Shown here: positions 32,966 to 42,128 of the stretch, one piece after another
How the letters are laid out: each line of letters opens with the position of its first letter
How positions within the stretch are numbered: the first letter of the stretch is position 1
Origin: Enterocloster bolteae
GTDB lineage: Bacteria > Bacillota > Clostridia > Lachnospirales > Lachnospiraceae
NCBI RefSeq assembly: GCF_002234575.2
Contig: NZ_CP022464.2
Location: 4,402,001-4,466,000 of the forward strand
Reading direction: 5' to 3'
Length of the DNA: 64,000 bases
Translations under genes and position numbers: made by a program
Notes under the pieces: generated by a model
The model's input: only the letters and a program-made list of their open reading frames with translations
Database searches by the model: none
Told to the model about the DNA's origin: nothing

Positions 32966-33931
32966 TTATTCCCTGGCTGCCTCTACGGCTGCCTTTAAAA
33001 GGTCCATATCCTGCTCTGTTGCAAGGGTGCAGTCAGCTCCCAGAATAAAATGAGTTCTTCCGAATTCCCGGATGACCTTCCTTGTCTCTTCCTTCACTGC
33101 CTCTGCCGGTCCGTCCACCAGTACGCCGTGGCGGTTGGGAAGGCCGCCCATGATGGTCTTTCCAGCAAACATCTTCCGTCCGTCCTCTAAACTGAAGGGT
33201 GCTTCATATACGCCCCAGTTCACCACGTCCGCGTAGGGGCCGTAATCCTTATAGCGGTCCATGTTCAGCTGGTCCTTGCAGATGTGAAGGAAACAGTATC
33301 CTCCCGCATCCTTGATGGCCTTCATAATCTGCAGGTCAAAGGGCTTAATCCATTTCTCAAATTCCTCATCCGTGAAGAACCTGGTCTCGCCGCCCAGAGC
33401 CGCATAATACACGCCGTCCACGCCCAGCTCAATGTATGTTCTTGCCAGTTCGCACATCACGTCCGCAATGCGCTTCATCCCTGCCAGAACCGTATCCTCA
33501 TCCTCACGCAGCAGGCGGCAGAGCTTCTCCCTTACCTGGTCGTATGTATAGTTGGGGTCCATCTTTTCCAGAGGATGGATGGATGATGCGGTAATACCGT
33601 GAAGTGTGCCCAGGATAAATGCATCCCTGTCGCATCCGGCCAGAATCTTCTTAACCAGCTCCACCTGGTCCTGCATGAAGCCGTCCTCCATGGTCATCTC
33701 TTTTACCATGCTGTAATCGGCTCCATTGTTAATCTCGCCCATATAGGGAACCAGATTTTCATTCATGATTTTAAGGATGTCTGTATCAGACTCCTCAAAA
33801 AATTTCAGATGGGCTTTTACGGCCGCGTCTCCAAAAGCTGATTCCTTAGGAAAATGCAGGGAAAATCCGCTGGGTATCTTGTCAACTTCTTCTCCCCGGA
33901 TAGCTGCTGTCACTCTCTCTTTTTTTGTCAT
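32966..33931 (-). CDS. Uroporphyrinogen decarboxylase (URO-D) family protein
   Basis: About 321 residues. TIM-barrel URO-D superfamily features: TKKERVTAAIRGEEVDKIP near the N-terminus, GDRDAF-like and LGVDGVYYAALGG segments, and a late HFILGADCTL. Members outside heme synthesis include cobalamin- and zinc-linked methyltransferases (MtaA-like). The start at 33931 has GGAGGAGA upstream. It is first in the operon with an ABC importer and sits next to a GntR regulator palindrome, so it likely processes the imported compound. It is not heme synthesis, since no heme genes are nearby. Reaction unknown. Confidence 0.82.
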   Translation of the reverse strand: MTKKERVTAAIRGEEVDKIPSGFSLHFPKESAFGDAAVKAHLKFFEESDTDILKIMNENLVPYMGEINNGADYSMVKEMTMEDGFMQDQVELVKKILAGCDRDAFILGTLHGITASSIHPLEKMDPNYTYDQVREKLCRLLREDEDTVLAGMKRIADVMCELARTYIELGVDGVYYAALGGETRFFTDEEFEKWIKPFDLQIMKAIKDAGGYCFLHICKDQLNMDRYKDYGPYADVVNWGVYEAPFSLEDGRKMFAGKTIMGGLPNRHGVLVDGPAEAVKEETRKVIREFGRTHFILGADCTLATEQDMDLLKAAVEAARE

Positions 33932-33964
33932 GGCTGTCTCCTCCATTAATCATATCACTAATGT

Positions 33965-33984
33965 GATTAGTAATCTTACTAATC
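33965..33984. promoter_or_regulatory. GntR operator before the URO-D/ABC operon
   Basis: Perfect 9-bp arms around a 2-bp centre (gattagtaa-tc-ttactaatc), 34-53 bp upstream of the URO-D start. An overlapping smaller palindrome (actaat-N3-attagt) lies just beside it. It fits the GntR/FCD protein encoded upstream. Confidence 0.75.
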
Positions 33985-34100
33985 GTGATTATAACACTGC
34001 CGACAAGCCGTGTCAAATATTTTTTATCCATTTTATTAAAATAATTTTATCATCCGACATAATTTTTGTTTATTTTCACGCTGTATGCAATTTTTATTCA

Positions 34101-34140
34101 AAAAAAGGATGTAAAATTGACGGCATCAATCTTACATCCT
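34101..34140 (-). terminator. Terminator of the GntR gene
   Basis: Inverted repeat aggatgtaa / ttacatcct with an inner attga / tcaat stem, followed on the minus strand by seven Ts. Confidence 0.85.
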
Positions 34141-34178
34141 TAGTATTTATGCATTTTCCCGTATCCAGGGGCCTGTTC

Positions 34179-34826
34179 TCAAAGGGAATAGTTCTCCTGA
34201 ATCTGCTCTTTCACATTCAGTATGTCCTTCTGGAGCATTTCCACGGCCCGCTCCGTATCATGTTTTACCAGGGCTTCAATGATTTCCCTGTGATAAAAGC
34301 TGTTGGATTCTGCGTTCTTTTTCCAGGCTGTCTGGAAATATTGGGAAATATACGAACAGGATTTTTGAAGGGCTGCGGCAATCACATCGCATATATAACC
34401 GTTCCCGCCCATCTCACAGAGCTTCAAATGAAAATCCGTGTTCCGGTTCCAATGAATGGCCACCATCCTCTCATGGTTATCCTTTGTGATGGTATCCAGC
34501 TGTCTTAAATCTTCTATCTGCTCAGGGGTAATTCTCTGGCACAGCCGCCTCAGGTTGCCTGTCTCCACATCAATTCTGAATTCCAGAAGATCCAGTATCT
34601 CCTTCAGGGTCACAGGAACCACCTGATAGCCCACCCTTGGTATACTTTTCAGGACATTATCCTTGCACAGCTCAATAAGGGCCTCCCGCACCGGTGATTT
34701 GCTCATGGCGTACTTTTCCATGATTTCCCCTTCATGGATGATATCGTTAGGCTTATAGATGCCTTCTTCTATCTCCCGGTAGATTCCCTCCACCACGGTT
34801 TCTTTCAGGGTTTTCTTCGTCTTCAT
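34179..34826 (-). CDS. GntR/FCD family transcriptional regulator
   Basis: 215 residues. The N-terminal winged helix (KETVVEGIYREIEEGIY ... SKSPVREALIELCKDNVL) is followed by an all-helical FCD ligand domain with metal-binding His residues (DFHLKLCEMGGN, FYHREIIEAL). Its start overlaps the upstream Rossmann gene by 4 bases (ATGA), so the two are translationally coupled. The palindrome at 33965-33984 is its likely target. Ligand unknown, probably an acid derived from the imported sugar. Confidence 0.9.
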   Translation of the reverse strand: MKTKKTLKETVVEGIYREIEEGIYKPNDIIHEGEIMEKYAMSKSPVREALIELCKDNVLKSIPRVGYQVVPVTLKEILDLLEFRIDVETGNLRRLCQRITPEQIEDLRQLDTITKDNHERMVAIHWNRNTDFHLKLCEMGGNGYICDVIAAALQKSCSYISQYFQTAWKKNAESNSFYHREIIEALVKHDTERAVEMLQKDILNVKEQIQENYSL

Positions 34827-36025
34827 CTTCTTTTCTCCAATGCCTTCCCTTTTTTATAAACCAGTTCCGCCAGCCTGTAGGATATATCATAGGCCATGGA
34901 CACATCCCCGTCCATCCAGTCCTTCCCTGTCCAGAGCTGCCTGAATCCACTGACCGCTTCCTCCGTCATGCCCCCCGGCGTGGCGTGGTCCTTAAGCTTT
35001 GCTTCCAGGAACTCTCTGGTCTCCAGCTGCAAAGAAAGAAGATGCAGCTCAAAGGACCTGGGGGCAATAATGTCCGCGTTCCCGGCCGTTCCTGCTCTGG
35101 TTCCATTCCCATTCCCGTTTCCGCCTTCCCGGCCGTCATATGGTCCGGCTTTGTTTCCGGCCTCCCCGCCCGCCCCGCGGGCAAAGGCCAGGGCGCCTTC
35201 ATACCAGCCCTTTTCCAGCCAGGCCAGCCTATCCATCTGCTGCCCGTCCATCTGTCGCCCGTCCATCTGTCGCCCGTCCGGCGCTGCGGCAGGCGTAATA
35301 AGACCGGGAAGGCCCAGCCTTCTGCGGTTCAGCGCATACAGGATGCCGGCCGCCCGGGCGCAGCCGCCTTGACCGCTCTCATCCCCATAATGCGGTTCCA
35401 GCCCAAAACATAAGAGGTACAGCATATGATAGGTAATGCTCATGGACAGCAGACGCAGGGATTCATCCGGCGTACATTCAAATACCTGTCCTAGGGGTTT
35501 GAGAAACTGTCTGACCGCGTCCAGCTGCTCCCTGCCGGGAGGACAGCCGGGGTCGTATGTAATCTTATTGAAAGCCAGTGAATACACATCCAGGCCGCCG
35601 ATCACAGTCTCCATGGCCGGCAGGATGCATACGGTCCTGACACCGTCACCCAGGATCCTGGTATACCATTCAGGACGCGGACTGGGAGCAAAGGACAACA
35701 GCAGCAGCCCTCCACCCCCTTGTTCCCTGCGGTACTTTACATAGGGCTTTATGGTATCCTCTGCCACTCCCGCCACCTCATGGGGCCTGACGGAAAGCAC
35801 CAGTATGCCGGGCTTATATTCCTTCAGCTTATCCAGGCAATTGCCCGCTATGATTTCAAAGCCGTATCTGTGCCTCAGCTCTTCAATCCCCCTGGAACCG
35901 GCCTTCACCGCAAACATCCGCTTTTCATATCCTTCTCCCAGCAGGCTTCTGTAGCAGGGAACCATATACGCCCCAATCCATCCCATACCAATGACAGCCA
36001 GCCTGTCTGCTCCATCACCCATCAT
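34823..36025 (-). CDS. Rossmann oxidoreductase, pyrroline-5-carboxylate-reductase-like
   Basis: 400 residues. The N-terminal NAD(P) motif GMGWIGAYMV (about 13-22) and LVLSVRP are those of the ProC/F420-dependent reductase superfamily. The C-terminal half is helical. Two low-complexity insertions interrupt it: three copies of an Asp-Gly-Arg-Gln-Met pentapeptide encoded by 15-bp DNA repeats (35232-35276), and a Gly/Asn-rich stretch (GGNGNGNG). These look like recent expansions in a surface loop. It overlaps the GntR gene by 4 bases. Substrate unknown; not clearly a true proline enzyme, given the length. Confidence 0.7.
   Translation of the reverse strand: MMGDGADRLAVIGMGWIGAYMVPCYRSLLGEGYEKRMFAVKAGSRGIEELRHRYGFEIIAGNCLDKLKEYKPGILVLSVRPHEVAGVAEDTIKPYVKYRREQGGGGLLLLSFAPSPRPEWYTRILGDGVRTVCILPAMETVIGGLDVYSLAFNKITYDPGCPPGREQLDAVRQFLKPLGQVFECTPDESLRLLSMSITYHMLYLLCFGLEPHYGDESGQGGCARAAGILYALNRRRLGLPGLITPAAAPDGRQMDGRQMDGQQMDRLAWLEKGWYEGALAFARGAGGEAGNKAGPYDGREGGNGNGNGTRAGTAGNADIIAPRSFELHLLSLQLETREFLEAKLKDHATPGGMTEEAVSGFRQLWTGKDWMDGDVSMAYDISYRLAELVYKKGKALEKRR
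35232..35276. repeat. Three 15-bp in-frame tandem repeats
   Basis: Units 35232-35246, 35247-35261 and 35262-35276 (tccatctgtcgcccg and variants) inside the Rossmann gene. They encode repeated DGRQM on the minus strand. Confidence 0.85.
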
Positions 36026-36095
36026 ATATTTCCATCCTTTTACAACTACATCCTAAAATTATAATCTGAAATGCGTCAGGATTCAATAGGGGGGA

Positions 36096-36860
36096 TTATA
36101 AAAACAGCTCATTTTCCCGTCTGATATCCCTGACAGGGGAAAGCTTCTGCTCCAGCATGGCACAGGCCTGCTCAGGCAGGCTTCTGGCCTTCACCGGACA
36201 GACGGAAATACAGCGCATGCAGAGGATGCAGCGCGCCTGGTCCGTGGAGGAAGGATTGCTTACAGGGATAGCCTGCACAGGACATCTGGCAGCGCACAGC
36301 CCGCAGGATATGCAGGATGCGTTGGTAAGGGGAATCACCGGCATCTGCTTCCAGTCACGGTAAGGACGGTTTCCCGGCACCTGAGGCTCCTGCCAGCCCT
36401 CCTCTTCCAGCTTTTCAAGTATCCTGGCCCCAAAGTCAGCCATTTCCTTCCGGTCCTGATTATCCGGCCGGCCGGCCGCGACATCCCGTACCATGGAATG
36501 TTCTGCCAGCAGCGCTGTCCCTGCCCCAATCCTGAACCCCTGGGCCTTTAAGCAGTCATCCAGTTCCAGAAGGGCATCCTCAAAGGCCCTGTTGCCGTAG
36601 ACTGCCGCAGTCAGCGCCACTGCCCCGCCGCCTTTCAGGTATGTAAGCTTTTCCGCCGCATATCCGGGTATCCTGCCGCCGAACACGGGCACGCCCACAA
36701 TCACGGTGTCCTCCGGCCCAAAGGAATACTCTCCCTCCAGGCTGCAAAGGTCCACATCCTTGACCTTCTTCCCCATCTCCATAGCCAGATTGAGACAGGC
36801 CTTCCTGGTGCCGCCTGTGGGGCTGAAATACACAACGGTTATATGTTCCATCTTATTCAT
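36096..36860 (-). CDS. EFR1 family ferredoxin (flavodoxin-like plus two 4Fe-4S)
   Basis: 254 residues. The N-terminal flavodoxin-like domain has the FMN loop YFSPTGGTRK (about 11-20). The C-terminal bacterial-type ferredoxin has CISCGLCAARCPVQAIP and CILCMRCISVCPVKAR. EFR1 proteins are anaerobe-specific redox carriers of unknown partner. GGAGGTAACAGT precedes the ATG. It lies alone between the Rossmann gene and the dehydratases, with no clear operon. Confidence 0.88.
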   Translation of the reverse strand: MNKMEHITVVYFSPTGGTRKACLNLAMEMGKKVKDVDLCSLEGEYSFGPEDTVIVGVPVFGGRIPGYAAEKLTYLKGGGAVALTAAVYGNRAFEDALLELDDCLKAQGFRIGAGTALLAEHSMVRDVAAGRPDNQDRKEMADFGARILEKLEEEGWQEPQVPGNRPYRDWKQMPVIPLTNASCISCGLCAARCPVQAIPVSNPSSTDQARCILCMRCISVCPVKARSLPEQACAMLEQKLSPVRDIRRENELFL

Positions 36861-37032
36861 ACTGTTACCTCCGGAATTTTGTATGTTGGTTCGATATTCT
36901 AGTTATTTTATCACATTCCGGGAGGAAAAGCACCATCTGAAAAACAGAATCTGTGCCGGCCTGTACCGGAATCCATTCCTGTTTAAGCCCGGACGGCTCT
37001 CCCCTCATGCAGACTGCCGCCCTTCATAAGGA

Positions 37033-37058
37033 AAAGCAGGCGTTTTACCGCCTGCTTT
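37033..37058 (-). terminator. Terminator of the TRAP/dehydratase operon
   Basis: 10-bp inverted repeat (aaagcaggcg / cgcctgcttt), 8 bp beyond the stop codon of the last dehydratase gene. Confidence 0.85.
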
Positions 37059-37065
37059 CAAAAAT

Positions 37066-38256
37066 CTAGTCAACTACCACCCTGGCATAGGAAGCCATGG
37101 CCTCCTCGCTCATCTCCTGGCCGATTCCGGGCCGTTCATTCATCACATATCTGCCGTTTTCCGGAGCCCAGGCGTATTTCCCCGCTTTCTGGTAATCTGT
37201 TTTGAAATTAGCGCAGTGCTCCTCATGAATGACAAAATTAGGTATGACGGTCTCCACATGGAGGGCGGCCGCCGTGGCAATGGGGCCGCCGCACACGTGA
37301 AGCTGGATGCCGATATCATATACATTGGCCATATCGCAGATTTTCTTTACTTCCGTGATGCCGCCGGTATTGCACAGGTCAGGCTGGGCGATGCTGAGTG
37401 TCCTGTCCTCAAAGAACTGCCTGAATCCCCAGCGCGTATAGCTCCTCTCACCGGTTGCAAGGGGGATATCGCATTTCTGCTTGATATGCTTAAATACCTC
37501 AGGATTGGAAGGCATGGTAGGTTCCTCATAGTACATGATGCGGTAAGGCTCCAGGGATTTTCCTAAAATCACGGCCGTGTTGGCGTCAAGGGTGGAATGG
37601 ATCTCTATGATAATGTCAAGCTCGTCCCCTCCCGCCTCACGGGCAGCCGCAATGCGCTCCACCGCAATTTTCCTCAATGCTTCCGGATAAGCTCCCTTCA
37701 GATTGTCGCCGCGTTTTAAGTACGCCTGGTTAAAATCCTCTCTTGATAATCCGGCAAAGCACGGGTCAATCTTAACTGCATCGTATCCGTCCGCCATGGC
37801 ATCCTTTACAGCGTCATAGTAATCCTTCGGTTCAAACTGAAGCTCAGACCGGTCCAGTTTTGTAATAAGGGTCCTCCACCCCATCTGCAGCTGGGAGGCG
37901 TACGCCCGGAGGGAATCATGGGTCTTTCCTCCAAGGAGCTTATAAACAGGCAGCCCCAATGCCTTTCCCTTAATATCCCAGCAGGCAATGTCGATGGCGG
38001 CCATAGCGGCAGATACCGTAACGCCCCCGTTCATGCCCCAGAACGTATGGCGGTGGAGATGTTCATAAATTTTTTCCGTGTCAAAGGGATCCATTCCAAT
38101 GACCATCTTGGCAAAATCCTGGCAGTTTCCCCACGCCGCGTTCTGGCAGCTGCCGTAGGAAAGCCCGGCCTCGCCAAAACCGCTGATTCCCTCGTCCGTG
38201 TTTACCTTAACCGTTATGAATGCTCCTTTATAGCATTCCACACTTGTAATCTTCAT
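37066..38256 (-). CDS. Enolase-superfamily acid-sugar dehydratase, copy 1
   Basis: 396 residues, mandelate racemase/muconate lactonizing enzyme fold. Metal ligands E218 (IEIHS), E244 (YYEEP) and E270 (TGER) and likely catalytic His H220 and H320 (IQLHV) are placed as in D-galactonate/D-mannonate dehydratases. The His two residues after the first ligand points to sugar-acid dehydration, not racemisation. Last gene of an operon with a paralogue, a DUF401 permease and a TRAP importer, so the transported solute is probably a hexonate or uronate. Confidence 0.88.
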   Translation of the reverse strand: MKITSVECYKGAFITVKVNTDEGISGFGEAGLSYGSCQNAAWGNCQDFAKMVIGMDPFDTEKIYEHLHRHTFWGMNGGVTVSAAMAAIDIACWDIKGKALGLPVYKLLGGKTHDSLRAYASQLQMGWRTLITKLDRSELQFEPKDYYDAVKDAMADGYDAVKIDPCFAGLSREDFNQAYLKRGDNLKGAYPEALRKIAVERIAAAREAGGDELDIIIEIHSTLDANTAVILGKSLEPYRIMYYEEPTMPSNPEVFKHIKQKCDIPLATGERSYTRWGFRQFFEDRTLSIAQPDLCNTGGITEVKKICDMANVYDIGIQLHVCGGPIATAAALHVETVIPNFVIHEEHCANFKTDYQKAGKYAWAPENGRYVMNERPGIGQEMSEEAMASYARVVVD

Positions 38257-38272
38257 CTTCTGATTTCCCCCT

Positions 38273-39460
38273 TTAATTAAGTGTTATCTGGTCTTCCGAT
38301 GCAAGCGCCTTGTCAGACCATTCGTTTCCAATGCCAATATCGTCCGTCACGTCCAGATACCCATTCTTCGGCATCACTACCTTTGCTGTAAGTTCCTGGT
38401 TGGAAGGATTCATACTGCGCATATGCTGTTCGTGAATGACAAAATTAGGTATACATGCCTCAAGCTGTACAGACGGCGGCGTCAGCAGGTGGGACGCGCA
38501 TGTATGAATCTGAACACCCACATCAAAGGTATACGCCATATCGCAGATTCTTTTTGTTTCAGTGATTCCGCCGGCATTGCCGATATCCGGCTGGATTACC
38601 TGAATGGAATTATCCATGAAATACCGTATGTATTCCCATCGGCCGAACACCCGCTCCCCATGGGCCAGCGGCATTTTCACATTATCCTTTACATATTTGT
38701 TATTGTAGAATACCGGCGTGTTAGGCTCCTCAAAATAGTAAATATTACAGTCCTGGACTGCTGCCGACAGCTGGATTGCCGAATTGGAATTGGTTCCCGC
38801 GTGGTTTTCAATAATAAGGTCAACCTTGGGGCCTATGGCCTCCCTGACAGCATGGACACGGTCGGAGAAAACCTGTACAAGCTCAGGAGGAAGCAGGCCC
38901 AGACGGTTGGTCTCATTCAATATATTGCCCTTTTCATCCCAGTTAAGGAAATCAATCTTAATGGCATCGTAACCATCCTGAAGGGCAAGCCTGGCCCTGT
39001 CCACATAATCCTGTACGGTTACGGCCGGGGAATCTATTGGCCCCCATCCAAACTGCAGCTGTGAGGCATAGCAGCGCACCTTATCCCGCCGCTTTCCTCC
39101 CAGGAGTTTATATAACGGCACATTTAGCGCCTTGCTCTTGATATCCCACAGAGCGATATCAATGGCGCTGACTGCGCTGTACCAGAAGGCACCGCCGTTT
39201 TGCCCCCAAAAGGTTCTGAGCATCAGCTGGTCCCACAGCACCTCATTGTCAAAGGGGTCTTTTCCCGAGATAAAAGGCCACATATCCTTTATCACACCAA
39301 AGGCCCCGTAGGTTGCATGAATTCCCGCCACCTCTCCGTCCCCGTAAATTCCTTCATCTGTGTAAATACGGATTCCCACCACCTTACTCTTTTTAGGAAA
39401 CTCAGGCGTTTCATAACGGTTGTATTCGGCCAGGAATAACTTCGCGCTTGTTATTTTCAT
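38273..39460 (-). CDS. Enolase-superfamily acid-sugar dehydratase, copy 2
   Basis: 395 residues, the same fold as the downstream gene but clearly diverged. Metal and catalytic residues lie in IIENHAGTN, YYFEEPN, AHGER and VQIHTCA. An insertion of about 15 residues near position 170 (NWDEKGN ... RLGLLP) is not in copy 1, so substrates may differ. It lies 16 bp upstream of copy 1. The pair may handle two epimers or two successive acids from one transported mixture. Confidence 0.86.
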   Translation of the reverse strand: MKITSAKLFLAEYNRYETPEFPKKSKVVGIRIYTDEGIYGDGEVAGIHATYGAFGVIKDMWPFISGKDPFDNEVLWDQLMLRTFWGQNGGAFWYSAVSAIDIALWDIKSKALNVPLYKLLGGKRRDKVRCYASQLQFGWGPIDSPAVTVQDYVDRARLALQDGYDAIKIDFLNWDEKGNILNETNRLGLLPPELVQVFSDRVHAVREAIGPKVDLIIENHAGTNSNSAIQLSAAVQDCNIYYFEEPNTPVFYNNKYVKDNVKMPLAHGERVFGRWEYIRYFMDNSIQVIQPDIGNAGGITETKRICDMAYTFDVGVQIHTCASHLLTPPSVQLEACIPNFVIHEQHMRSMNPSNQELTAKVVMPKNGYLDVTDDIGIGNEWSDKALASEDQITLN

Positions 39461-39501
39461 ATTTTTCCTCCTTGTATCATGAGCTTTTGTTTATAAATCC
39501 G

Positions 39502-40713
39502 CTAATAGAAAATCTGCCCCAGCAGCAGTCCGTAACCATATGCAATAATTGAAAATATAATGACCGGTCCAAGGGCCCTCACAACGATGTCTCCCAGTGT
39601 GGTGTGGTAAAAATCAGCCGCAACAAAGGAGCAGACGTGTGTGGGAGATATCTGCATTGCAGCCCACGCGACACTCATCAGCATGACAAGAAACGGAATC
39701 CCTCCCTGGGGAAACGCCAAAAACGCCATGGGCATGCAAAGAGCAATGATTGTCTGGGAGCCGCTTATAACTGTGCCGATAAAGAACAGCAGGCCGAAGG
39801 ACATTGTCATGGAAATAGGAAACTGTCCTATAAAATCAGGCAGAAGCCCTATGACGCCGGTATACGACAATATGCCTTTAAAAAGCATTATCAGGTACAT
39901 GTTGCCCAATAATATGGGTTCCGCAGACCTCACCATAAGATCCGGAAGATCTTTTAAGCTGAAATGATCAAATATATAATTGGAAGCAATTACCAGGGGC
40001 GCGGCTATGCACACGGAAAGATTAAATATAATAATGATTAAGAGCACAGCTATCAGGGTCCACAGGTTTTTCACCAGATTGATAATTTCCGCTTTCTTAT
40101 CAATGGTCTCTTCAAGCAGGGGCATTTCCCTGGGTATTCCTTTTAAATGTGTAATATATACCACAAGACATGCCGCCACCACCATAGGAATCATGGCCAG
40201 CACAAACACCCCCGCATTCTGTCCGCTAAGTGTAAGTCCCAAGAGGACCGCCGGAAAGGTTGGAAGGAACATTTCCGGTATATGTCTGTAATAGCAGGAT
40301 ACAAACGTCTTGTTTTTATCATCCATGTATTCCCCGCATGTCCTGTCTACCATATCCGCGCAGATTGTCATGACTGCCGCAGACGGAAGAAGTCCCATAA
40401 TTGCAGGTGATACAATGGTATTCATTCTGCGGTTCCTGAGCAGGCGGTTAAATGAATCCTTCGCGTTTGTCAGCCTTCCTTTTTTCTCCAGCATAAGCTG
40501 GAGAAATATGATGAGATAGAAGCTCAGCAGCACATCTATTGTATCCCAGGCCACTGTCTGCCTTCCCAGAACAACCGCCGCGTCCTTCAGATTGACCCGG
40601 AACAAAATAATGGTAGCTGCTATCCCCCCTATCATTGCCACAAACAGCGGCTTTTTCAGCCATATAATCACAACAATTACCAGAAACACTATGGAAAGAT
40701 ATAGGATATCCAT
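39502..40713 (-). CDS. DUF401 family membrane permease
   Basis: 403 residues with about ten hydrophobic helices. LGLTLSGQNAGVF and GTVISGSQTIIALCMPMAFLAFPQGG match the DUF401 family, distantly like ion-transporter-superfamily permeases. Its place between a TRAP system and dehydratase genes suggests transport of a related acid, possibly product export or a second uptake route. Family function is not established. Confidence 0.8.
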   Translation of the reverse strand: MDILYLSIVFLVIVVIIWLKKPLFVAMIGGIAATIILFRVNLKDAAVVLGRQTVAWDTIDVLLSFYLIIFLQLMLEKKGRLTNAKDSFNRLLRNRRMNTIVSPAIMGLLPSAAVMTICADMVDRTCGEYMDDKNKTFVSCYYRHIPEMFLPTFPAVLLGLTLSGQNAGVFVLAMIPMVVAACLVVYITHLKGIPREMPLLEETIDKKAEIINLVKNLWTLIAVLLIIIIFNLSVCIAAPLVIASNYIFDHFSLKDLPDLMVRSAEPILLGNMYLIMLFKGILSYTGVIGLLPDFIGQFPISMTMSFGLLFFIGTVISGSQTIIALCMPMAFLAFPQGGIPFLVMLMSVAWAAMQISPTHVCSFVAADFYHTTLGDIVVRALGPVIIFSIIAYGYGLLLGQIFY

Positions 40714-40809
40714 GTTTCCTCCTGATGCTTAGTCTAATTTCTCCAGTCTGTCCGGGATGACCGGCTCTATAGTCTGCGTAACGCCTGCGTCGCGTTATCT
40801 CCTGCATCA

Positions 40810-40857
40810 CACCCGCGTCATCCCCGCTATCATCCCTGTTATCATCCCCGCCATCAT
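40810..40857. repeat. Four 12-bp tandem repeats over the dctM stop codon
   Basis: Units 40810-40821, 40822-40833, 40834-40845 and 40846-40857. On the minus strand they are ATGATNNCRGGG-like. The first of them on that strand holds the stop codon of the DctM gene. Confidence 0.85.
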
Positions 40858-42128
40858 ATCCTGCCAAGCAGCAGGAGTGAAATGGCCGGAATAAATGCCA
40901 CCACGAAAAATGCTGCTATCAGGCCAAACAGAAGGGGCATTTCGGCCTTTGTTATCTTGTCTATACTGATGCCTGTCAGGGATGAACCCACAAACAGGTT
41001 GATTGCCACAGGCGGTGTTACAAATGCAATAGCCAGGGCCAAATCCAGGATGATACCAAAGTGAATGGGATCGCATCCCACCTGGGTTACAACGGATAAA
41101 AGGGTGGGAGCCAGAATGATTATGGCCGGCGTTGTCTGTATGAACATTCCCACAATAAACATGATAATGAATATCATGAACATAACCACATAATAATTGC
41201 TGGAGATACTGAACATGAAATCAGCAATGGTCTGGTTGATGTTCAGATACGCGAATACAGAACCGGTTGCCTTTGCCGGACACATGATGAACATGGTGCC
41301 TGCTATAAACGCCGCATTGTCCCTGAACACGGCCCAGAGCTTCTCAATCTTCAACTCCCGGTATACCACGAATCCGATAAATATGCCGTACACAACAGCC
41401 ACCACCGCTGCCTCCGTCGCAGTAAAGAAGCCTCCGTAAATTCCACCGAGTATAATAACCGGCATGATTAACGCCCACTTTGCGTCCCACCAGGCGCTGA
41501 CCGCTGATTTGATATGGAAATGGTTCTCGCCCTTCAGGCGGTGCTTCCTGCAGTATACATAATTGATAAGGATAAGTACTCCGCCCACCACGCAGGATGG
41601 GAGCAGTCCGGCAATGAACAAATCTCCTACCGACTGATTACAGGTGACGCCGTAGAGTACCAGAGGATAGCTGGGAGGCACAATGACTCCCAGACCGCCA
41701 GCACAGCATGCCAGAGCTGTTGCATAATACTTGCTGTACCCTTCCTGCACCATCATAGGTATCATGATGGCGCCGATGGCCGCCACTGTGGCCGGTGCGG
41801 AACCGGACACTGCGCCAAAGAACATGCATGCTATGACCGTAACCATTCCAAGGGAACCTGTAACACCGCCTATGATTGAATTGGCTGCACTCACCAGACG
41901 TTTGGACAGACCCCCTGTTTCCATGATGGTACCCGAAATCATGAAAAAGGGCAGAGCCAGGTTGGTGAAGCTGGCAACTCCTCCATATGTAGTCTGGGCA
42001 ATGAATGAACTGGTGGTAACCGGGTCAACATTTATCAGTACAAACATACTGATGAACATTGCCACTGCAATGGGCACACCAAGGAACATGAGACCAAACA
42101 TTACAATAAACATAACACCTGTAGCCAC
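40854..42128 (-). CDS. dctM: TRAP transporter large membrane subunit
   Basis: 424 residues, about 12 helices, DctM family (VPIAVAMFISMFVLI near the N-terminus; GGLGVIVPPSYPLVLYGV). It forms the solute channel driven by a sodium gradient. It starts at the last base of the DctQ stop (1-base overlap). The stop codon lies within 12-bp tandem repeats. Confidence 0.92.
   Translation of the reverse strand: MATGVMFIVMFGLMFLGVPIAVAMFISMFVLINVDPVTTSSFIAQTTYGGVASFTNLALPFFMISGTIMETGGLSKRLVSAANSIIGGVTGSLGMVTVIACMFFGAVSGSAPATVAAIGAIMIPMMVQEGYSKYYATALACCAGGLGVIVPPSYPLVLYGVTCNQSVGDLFIAGLLPSCVVGGVLILINYVYCRKHRLKGENHFHIKSAVSAWWDAKWALIMPVIILGGIYGGFFTATEAAVVAVVYGIFIGFVVYRELKIEKLWAVFRDNAAFIAGTMFIMCPAKATGSVFAYLNINQTIADFMFSISSNYYVVMFMIFIIMFIVGMFIQTTPAIIILAPTLLSVVTQVGCDPIHFGIILDLALAIAFVTPPVAINLFVGSSLTGISIDKITKAEMPLLFGLIAAFFVVAFIPAISLLLLGRI

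Noticed and set aside
32966..33931. Heme-pathway uroporphyrinogen decarboxylase (hemE)
   Set aside because: The sequence is a distant URO-D relative and the gene leads an ABC importer operon with no heme genes.
35232..35276. CRISPR-like short repeats
   Set aside because: Units are directly tandem without spacers and lie in frame inside a gene.
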